64,000 bases of DNA from Flavobacterium sp. AG291 (GTDB taxonomy: Bacteria; Bacteroidota; Bacteroidia; Flavobacteriales; Flavobacteriaceae): NCBI RefSeq assembly GCF_003350375.1, contig NZ_QQAR01000002.1:124001-188000 (forward strand), read 5' to 3'. Below are positions 59,150 to 64,000 of the stretch, piece after piece. The notes under the pieces were generated by a model, which saw only the letters and a program-made list of their open reading frames with translations, was not told the origin of the DNA and did no database searches. A program made the position numbers and the translations under genes. Every line of letters starts with the position of its first letter. Position 1 is the first letter of the stretch.

Positions 59150-60571
59150 TTATTCTTCAAAATAATCGTCTTTAAATCCAATAAGATACAATTTATCCTT
59201 TGCCCGTGTAACTGCCGTATACAGCCAGCGGATGTAATCTGTCGTAATGCCTTCAGGCAAATATGGCTGTTCTATAAAAACAGTATTCCACTGCCCTCCC
59301 TGCGATTTGTGACAGGTAATGGCATAGGAGAATTTAACCTGTAAAGCATTGAAGTGCGGATTATTCTTCACCTTCATGAACTTTTTATATTGGGGCTCTC
59401 CCTCATAATCTTTCATCACTTCCTGATACAGGCGATTCGAATCTTCATAAGACAAGGAAGCTGCTTCCGTTTCAATAGTATCAAGTAACAAATAGGTTTC
59501 GATCGGAATTTGGTTAGGATAATCCACCATTCTGATCTTTACCCTGGCAAATTTGAATCCGTAGAGTTCTTCTATCCTGAATATTTCCAGTATTTCAATA
59601 ATATCACCATTAGCAATAAATCCGGCCTCACTTTTTTCGTCTAGCCAAAAATAGTTATTCTTCACTACCATCAGGAAATCTCCTGTAGAAAGTTCACTTT
59701 CACGTGACAAAATGCGGGAACGAATCTGCTGATTGTATTGGTTAGCTCTTTTATTGGAACGTACTATAAATGCTGTATCTTCAATACTATAATTACTATA
59801 GGCATAATTAATGGCATCCTGAATATCATAGCCATCTACAAGTCGTATTATATCTTTAAATCCACGTAACTTAAACTGAAAAGTATCTGCAAAAGCCGAT
59901 TTAAGTACTTCACGAAGTTCTGTCGCATTATAAAGAATTCCCGAATTTTCTTCCTGACGCATTACTTCGTCGAGTTCAATATGTTGAACATCCTTAAAAT
60001 AATGTATAGAAAGTGTATCAATATCGAGTGCCGGACTAATGTCTGAATTCACAGGTGGCAACTGCGCTGTATCTCCTATTAATAATAACTTACAATTCTT
60101 ACCGGAGTATACATAAGACATAAGATCATCGAGCAATGAACCATTCTCATACATTTTGGTTTCCTGCATAGTATCTGAAATCATGGAAGCCTCGTCAACT
60201 ATAAAAATAGTATTGGTAAACTTATTAGGCTGCATTGTAAAACCGACTGCTCCACCACTACCCTTTTTTGGAAAATAAATTCGTTTATGTATAGTAAAAG
60301 CCGGTTTATTGGAATAATTGGCAATTACTTTTGCAGCACGACCTGTTGGTGCAAGCAAGACATATTTTTTACTGGCTTCAGCCAAATGATTCACTATAGT
60401 CGAAATTATAGTAGTCTTACCGGTACCTGCATATCCTTTAAGTACAAAAATCTCTTCATTATTATTGTTAGTAACAAATTCGGCCGCTTTCTGCAGAAAA
60501 ATATCCTGTTTTATTGTTGGTTCAAACGGAAATCGCTGGCGCAGAAGTTTATAAAAAGAGGCAGAATTCAT
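59150..60571 (-). CDS. RecD-like DNA helicase
   Basis: A 473-residue superfamily 1B helicase. Walker A is G46-Y-A-G-T-G-K52-T, then L-L-A-P-T-G-R-A-A-K-V (motif Ia), Walker B F-I-V-D-E-A-S-M-I-S, L-L-L-I-G-D-T-A-Q-L-P-P-V (motif III), and the UvrD_C_2 part Y-A-I-T-C-H-K-S-Q-G-G-Q-W and L-Y-T-A-V-T-R-A-K-D-K-L (motifs V and VI). It lacks the long N-terminal region of RecD2 and resembles the short AAA-family helicases of Bacteroidota. Probable role in DNA repair or replication restart. Confidence 0.93.
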   Translation of the reverse strand: MNSASFYKLLRQRFPFEPTIKQDIFLQKAAEFVTNNNNEEIFVLKGYAGTGKTTIISTIVNHLAEASKKYVLLAPTGRAAKVIANYSNKPAFTIHKRIYFPKKGSGGAVGFTMQPNKFTNTIFIVDEASMISDTMQETKMYENGSLLDDLMSYVYSGKNCKLLLIGDTAQLPPVNSDISPALDIDTLSIHYFKDVQHIELDEVMRQEENSGILYNATELREVLKSAFADTFQFKLRGFKDIIRLVDGYDIQDAINYAYSNYSIEDTAFIVRSNKRANQYNQQIRSRILSRESELSTGDFLMVVKNNYFWLDEKSEAGFIANGDIIEILEIFRIEELYGFKFARVKIRMVDYPNQIPIETYLLLDTIETEAASLSYEDSNRLYQEVMKDYEGEPQYKKFMKVKNNPHFNALQVKFSYAITCHKSQGGQWNTVFIEQPYLPEGITTDYIRWLYTAVTRAKDKLYLIGFKDDYFEE

Positions 60572-60652
60572 TAAAAAAAGAAAGGATTATATTTATTAGC
60601 CCAAAGATAACATGAAATTAACGAGTAACCTGTCCTAAACCAAAAAAGAATG

Positions 60653-60660
60653 TAAATTTG
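60653..60660 (+). promoter_or_regulatory. -7 element of DUF3822-rsmD operon
   Basis: TAAATTTG fits TAnnTTTG, 20 bp before the start codon at 60681. Confidence 0.55.
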
Positions 60661-60680
60661 CATTGAAACCTCCTTAAAGA

Positions 60681-61484
60681 ATGAACAACACCATAACTTC
60701 CAAGAATTACAAAAAGCTGTCACTACTGGTGTCAGCACATGGAATATCATTTTGTTGTTTTGACACGCTTAACAGGGTGGTTACACATTGCATATCAGAG
60801 ACATTTTCTAAATACTCCCCTCTTGAAGAAGAACTATGGAAAGTATTTGTAAATAATCCTATACTTACCAATGAGTATGATGAGATAGTTGTACTACACA
60901 GTAATAACTTTAATACATTCGTACCGGCTGCAATATTCGACCCAAATTACCCTGGCAGCTATCTGCAATATAATACTAAGGTTTTTGATACCGATTTTTT
61001 TGCTGTAGACGATTTGGATAGCTATGAATTACATAATGTTTATGTTCCTATGATGAATGTAAACAACTTTTTAATAGATCAGTTTGGTGCGTTTGAATAT
61101 AAAAATGCCAACAGTGTCCTGGTTTCAAAATTACTGGACGCATCAAAAAACATTGATGACAAACTCATATTTGTTCACTTTCAGGAAAATCATTTTGAAA
61201 TAGTTGTTGTACGTAATCAAAAGCTTTTGCTTTATAATTCTTTTGAATATAAAACACCTGAGGATTTCCTGTATTTCTTATTATTTACAATGGAGCAGTT
61301 ATTCCTAAATCCGGAAACAGCTAAAGTAGCTTTATTGGGTAAAGTAGAAGAAAATGATGCCAACTATTCTATTGCTTATACGTATATAAGACATTTGGCT
61401 TTATTCAATACGCAGCCATTACAACAAAAATGGAACAGAAACAAAGAAGAATCACTACAACACTTTATACTATTTAACTCATGA
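60681..61484 (+). CDS. DUF3822 family protein
   Basis: A 267-residue protein with an actin/ASKHA-like order of strands: L-S-L-L-V-S-A-H-G-I-S-F-C-C-F, E-I-V-V-L-H-S-N-N-F-N-T-F-V-P, V-Y-V-P-M-M-N-V-N-N-F-L, I-F-V-H-F-Q-E-N-H-F-E-I-V-V-V, L-L-L-Y-N-S-F-E-Y-K-T-P-E-D-F-L-Y-F-L-L-F. DUF3822 has no established role and is nearly always found just upstream of rsmD in Bacteroidota. Here the two genes overlap by 4 bp, so a link to ribosome biogenesis is plausible. Confidence 0.9.
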   Translation: MNNTITSKNYKKLSLLVSAHGISFCCFDTLNRVVTHCISETFSKYSPLEEELWKVFVNNPILTNEYDEIVVLHSNNFNTFVPAAIFDPNYPGSYLQYNTKVFDTDFFAVDDLDSYELHNVYVPMMNVNNFLIDQFGAFEYKNANSVLVSKLLDASKNIDDKLIFVHFQENHFEIVVVRNQKLLLYNSFEYKTPEDFLYFLLFTMEQLFLNPETAKVALLGKVEENDANYSIAYTYIRHLALFNTQPLQQKWNRNKEESLQHFILFNS

Positions 61485-62065
61485 GGATCATTTCAGGGAA
61501 ATATAAAGGCAGAAGGATAACCGCGCCAAAAAACCTTCCGGTGCGTCCCACGACAGATATGTCTAAAGAATCGTTATTCAATATTCTCAATAACCATTTT
61601 GATTTTGACGGACTAAAAGTTCTTGATCTTTTTTCAGGCACCGGTAATATTAGCTATGAGTTTGCTTCAAGAGGAGCGACCGACGTTACATCTGTAGATG
61701 GCGATTTTGGTTGCGTAAAATTCATAAAACAAACTAGTGCAGAATTTGAATTTGATATTACAGCTGTAAAAAGCGATGTAATAAAGTTCCTAAAGGGATG
61801 TAAATCTTCTTATGATATTATTTTTGCCGATCCTCCATATGATATGGATCAGGCATTGTTTGAAGAAATCGTTACTCTTGTTCTGGATAACGAATTGTTA
61901 CAGCAGGATGGTATGATGATTATTGAACATTCTAAATACACTAAGCTCAGCCATATGATGAATTTTTCTTTCCAGAAAAATTATGGTGGCTCAGTATTTT
62001 CATTTTTTGAATTTGACGAAGAAATAGAAGATGATATTGTTGGCGATGATGAGGATAATGCTTAA
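61481..62065 (+). CDS. rsmD: 16S rRNA (guanine966-N2)-methyltransferase
   Basis: A 194-residue SAM-dependent enzyme that methylates G966 of 16S rRNA. It starts R-I-I-S-G-K-Y-K-G-R-R-I, with R-P-T-T-D-M-S-K-E-S-L-F-N-I-L. The SAM loop is D49-L-F-S-G-T-G-N-I-S and the catalytic N6/N2-type motif D117-P-P-Y. The acidic tail (E-E-I-E-D-D-I-V-G-D-D-E-D) is not part of the enzyme core. Coupled by ATGA overlap to the DUF3822 gene. Confidence 0.95.
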   Translation: MRIISGKYKGRRITAPKNLPVRPTTDMSKESLFNILNNHFDFDGLKVLDLFSGTGNISYEFASRGATDVTSVDGDFGCVKFIKQTSAEFEFDITAVKSDVIKFLKGCKSSYDIIFADPPYDMDQALFEEIVTLVLDNELLQQDGMMIIEHSKYTKLSHMMNFSFQKNYGGSVFSFFEFDEEIEDDIVGDDEDNA

Positions 62066-62107
62066 TTTTCCTGCAAAAATTTTGCTAATAAATTATTTTT
62101 CTATTTA

Positions 62108-62653
62108 ATGAAAAAAATATTTTTACTGGTTGTTTTACTGGTAGTTACTTTATCGCAAGCTCAAACTTATATAAAATTTAATGCTCCTACCACCTTACTG
62201 GGGGCTCCACAAATTGGCGTTGAAACCAAATTAGGGAAAAAAATTACTTTTGAAGGCGATGTTTTAGGTACTTATTGGGAATCTTTTAATGGAGCACCTC
62301 TTAAAGTATTAATGGTATTTGCTGAAGGAAGGTATCATTTTAAGGAGGCATATAACGGGCCTTATGTAGGTGGTCACATTGGAGGTGGCTTGTTTCAATT
62401 CCAAAAATGGAATTATATTAATTCCGATAAATACCAAACTGGAGAATCATTATTTTTTGGAGTTTCAGTAGGGTATGAAATAAAAATTAATGAAAAATGG
62501 ATGATTGATATGTTTATTGGTGGCGGAAACCAACAAGGCCATTACGTAGGCAGACATCTCAATACCGGAGAACGTTATGAGCATTCTGGTTATAACAAAA
62601 GTGGTGAATGGCTTCCTTACCGTGGAGGAATAATGTTTTGTTACAAGTTGTAA
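62108..62653 (+). CDS. DUF3575-like outer-membrane protein
   Basis: A 181-residue secreted protein. A signal peptide (cleaved after T-L-S-Q-A) is followed by an amphipathic beta pattern of about eight strands ending in Y-R-G-G-I-M-F-C-Y-K-L, as in small outer-membrane barrels. Typical blocks are G-A-P-Q-I-G-V-E-T-K-L-G-K-K-I-T-F-E-G-D, V-L-M-V-F-A-E-G-R-Y-H-F, G-P-Y-V-G-G-H-I-G-G-G and G-V-S-V-G-Y-E-I-K-I-N-E-K-W. This matches the DUF3575 family of Bacteroidota. Function unknown. Convergent with the RNase P RNA gene 16 bp away. Confidence 0.85.
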   Translation: MKKIFLLVVLLVVTLSQAQTYIKFNAPTTLLGAPQIGVETKLGKKITFEGDVLGTYWESFNGAPLKVLMVFAEGRYHFKEAYNGPYVGGHIGGGLFQFQKWNYINSDKYQTGESLFFGVSVGYEIKINEKWMIDMFIGGGNQQGHYVGRHLNTGERYEHSGYNKSGEWLPYRGGIMFCYKL

Positions 62654-62668
62654 AAAAAATAAAAAATA

Positions 62669-62981
62669 GCAGGCCTATAAGCCGGATTCTGTAACCCCGC
62701 CCTAAAGCGGGGTTTCTTATCATTTATCTAGTCTCTTCATTACTGAGAGAGATCAATCTGCCTACCCCCCGGCATCGGACGAGCCGCCCTTAATTGCCGG
62801 TATACATGGCATTTCACCGCATAGAGTTTACCTGGTTTCACTACAGCATTACCTGTACATACTTTCTGCTGCACTTGTCCTCCCCCGCCGAAACGGAGTG
62901 ACGGGAATTACCCGCTATGCTGCCCTATGGTGTCCGGACTTTCCTCTCCCCGCCTGAGCGGGCAGCGATAAGATGGCCTGC
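62669..62981 (-). ncRNA. rnpB: RNase P RNA
   Basis: About 313 nt, bacterial class A. P1 pairs GCAGGCC at the 5' end (62981-62975) with GGCCTGC at the 3' end (62675-62669). The universal cores GAGGAAAGTCCGGAC (near 62950-62934) and, near the 3' end, the ACAGAATCCGGCTTATAGG stretch are present on the minus strand. It is the catalytic RNA that trims tRNA 5' leaders. A T-rich tract follows. Ends were set from P1 and the promoter, so they may be off by a few bases. Confidence 0.93.
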
Positions 62982-62986
62982 GGCTG

Positions 62987-62994
62987 CAAAAGTA
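62987..62994 (-). promoter_or_regulatory. rnpB -7 element
   Basis: TACTTTTG on the minus strand ends 6 bp before the inferred RNase P RNA 5' end, fitting TAnnTTTG. Confidence 0.65.
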
Positions 62995-63159
62995 GTATTT
63001 TCATTCGTACTTAAAAAATTACTTGATTTATAATACAAGATTAAGTTTTAACGTAGTATTCAGAATGCGAGAAAATGTTTAACATTTCGTTGGCTGGGCT
63101 AAAAAAGCTAAAGCAGTAATTTTAAGTTGATAAAACAAACTAACTTAAATAACAACATT

Positions 63160-63465
63160 ATGGACCAGCAAATGTATCATTATGCCACAGTATCAAAGGC
63201 ATTACAGGAATTAAATGATAAAGGTTATACTACTGATTTTAACCTTGAAGAAGATCGTATAAAAAAACATAGCGATGATTTTGAGATACAACATATCTAT
63301 CGTTACGAAGGTGAAAGTGACCCAGGAGATGAGGCTACTGTTTATGGAATAAAAGCTAAAAGTGGTGAAAAAGGAGTATTTGTTGCAAGTCCGGGAGCAT
63401 ATACTGAGAATGGAGCTGCAAAAATATTGCTGGATATGTCTATCAAAGGAAGATCTGAACAATAG
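63160..63465 (+). CDS. Small 'PRPP synthetase-like' conserved protein
   Basis: A 101-residue protein. The start was set at [15 protein letters not shown]; an 11-residue upstream extension ([10 protein letters not shown]...) looks non-coding. Key blocks: [38 protein letters not shown] and [11 protein letters not shown]. Homologues in Bacteroidota are labelled phosphoribosylpyrophosphate synthetase, but the protein is a third of the size of that enzyme and has no PRPP motif, so the name should not be trusted. It precedes the topoisomerase gene by 8 bp. Confidence 0.85.
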   Translation: MDQQMYHYATVSKALQELNDKGYTTDFNLEEDRIKKHSDDFEIQHIYRYEGESDPGDEATVYGIKAKSGEKGVFVASPGAYTENGAAKILLDMSIKGRSEQ

Positions 63466-63473
63466 AAACAGCC

Positions 63474-64000
63474 ATGAACAGGCTTCAGAAAAAACTCGAA
63501 AAAATAGGAAAAGACCCTATAATAACAGCAAAAGCTGTTGGTCTTCGCTATTCTTTAAACTCTGAAATAGGATACTACAGAAAAAGAAAAGGTAATGGTT
63601 TTAGCTATATAAATGAAACTGGCCAAACCATAAAAGACAAAGATATCCTTGACAGGATAAAAAAACTTGTTATTCCTCCTGCATGGGAACATGTTTGGAT
63701 ATCACCTTTCGACAACGGGCACCTTCAGGTTACAGGAACAGACGCAAAAGGCAGAAAGCAATACAGGTATCACCCCAACTGGAATAAAATTCGTAATCAG
63801 TCTAAATTTTTTAGATTAAGAAGATTTGCTAATGCATTACCTAAAATACGTGAGCAAGTTGATAAAGACTTAAACCGTAATGGACTTCCCTATGAAAAAG
63901 TAATTGCTTTGGTTGTACGTCTTATCGAAATGACTAATATACGTATAGGCAATGATGCGTATAAAAAACTATATGGTTCATTTGGCCTTACCACACTAAG
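63474..64000 (+). CDS. DNA topoisomerase IB (5' part)
   Basis: The first 175 codons of a gene cut by the window edge. The protein starts MNRLQKKLEKIGKDPIITAK. The N-terminal domain of bacterial/viral-type topoisomerase IB follows: G-Y-Y-R-K-R-K-G-N-G-F-S-Y-I, I-P-P-A-W-E-H-V-W-I-S-P, G-H-L-Q-V-T-G-T-D-A-K-G-R-K-Q-Y-R-Y-H-P-N-W. The beginning of the catalytic domain (V-R-L-I-E-M-T-N-I-R-I-G-N, with the first catalytic Arg) is also visible. The active-site Tyr lies beyond the window. Relaxes supercoiled DNA. Not essential in most bacteria. Confidence 0.93.
   Translation, partial: MNRLQKKLEKIGKDPIITAKAVGLRYSLNSEIGYYRKRKGNGFSYINETGQTIKDKDILDRIKKLVIPPAWEHVWISPFDNGHLQVTGTDAKGRKQYRYHPNWNKIRNQSKFFRLRRFANALPKIREQVDKDLNRNGLPYEKVIALVVRLIEMTNIRIGNDAYKKLYGSFGLTTL

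Noticed and set aside
1..64000. CRISPR array or transposase-bearing insertion sequence
   Set aside because: No regularly spaced direct repeats and no transposase or integrase reading frame seen on either strand.

Overview
The window comes from a low-GC member of the Bacteroidota, almost certainly Flavobacteriaceae and probably Flavobacterium or a close relative. This rests on several signs: promoters of the TAnnTTTG type, a type IX secretion (T9SS) sorting domain, SusC/SusD pairs, RHS proteins of the Bacteroidota type, a tmRNA tag ending in NNYALAA, and core genes typical of flavobacteria (proline dehydrogenase-aroB, arginine decarboxylase-deoxyhypusine synthase-like, DUF3822-rsmD). The genus is an inference; no 16S gene is present.

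Bases 1-18400 look like accessory DNA. A compact minus-strand operon (3913 to 301) encodes mostly uncharacterised proteins: a YidD-like protein, a Cys-rich 66-residue protein, a DUF4236 protein, a large multi-pass membrane protein and a VWA-like protein. A 56-residue gene stands beside it. Next come a TPR histidine kinase/response regulator pair with a small polyproline lipoprotein, two plus-strand envelope genes, and a four-gene polymorphic-toxin locus: a T9SS-sorted repeat protein, a YD-repeat protein, an RHS-core toxin and a candidate lipoprotein immunity factor. The stretch ends at a duplicated 3' end of tRNA-Ser plus terminator, 311 bp upstream of the intact tRNA-Ser(TGA). That suggests the right border of an integrated island.

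Bases 18600-24100 hold tRNA-Ser, a Sua5/YrdC-family gene, a small secreted protein, and a DUF1361-CreD membrane-protein cluster. The cluster has three copies of one palindrome (ACTTTG-N5-CAAAGT) and a frameshifted paralogue of a small membrane gene.

Bases 24196-39743 form a polysaccharide utilisation locus on the minus strand: a membrane-anchored propeller/HTH regulator, SusC, SusD, a LamG surface lipoprotein, a glucoamylase-like (GH144-like) lipoprotein, a GH3 beta-glucosidase, a GH43 enzyme and an FHS-type sugar transporter. The GH144-like plus GH3 pairing suggests beta-1,2-glucan as substrate (inference). A 16-bp LacI-type palindrome sits inside the likely susC promoter.

Bases 39798-64000 are mostly core genome. 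They include a saccharopine/alanine dehydrogenase-like enzyme, tmRNA, a lone propeller lipoprotein, tRNA-Val, proline dehydrogenase, aroB, polyamine-related genes, DinB, PEP carboxylase, an Lrp regulator, an M14 peptidase divergent from an XRE regulator with repeated TTTACAATTGTAAA operators, an acyltransferase, a PhyH/spermidine-synthase-like pair, kdsB, a RecD-like helicase, DUF3822-rsmD, RNase P RNA, and the start of topoisomerase IB.
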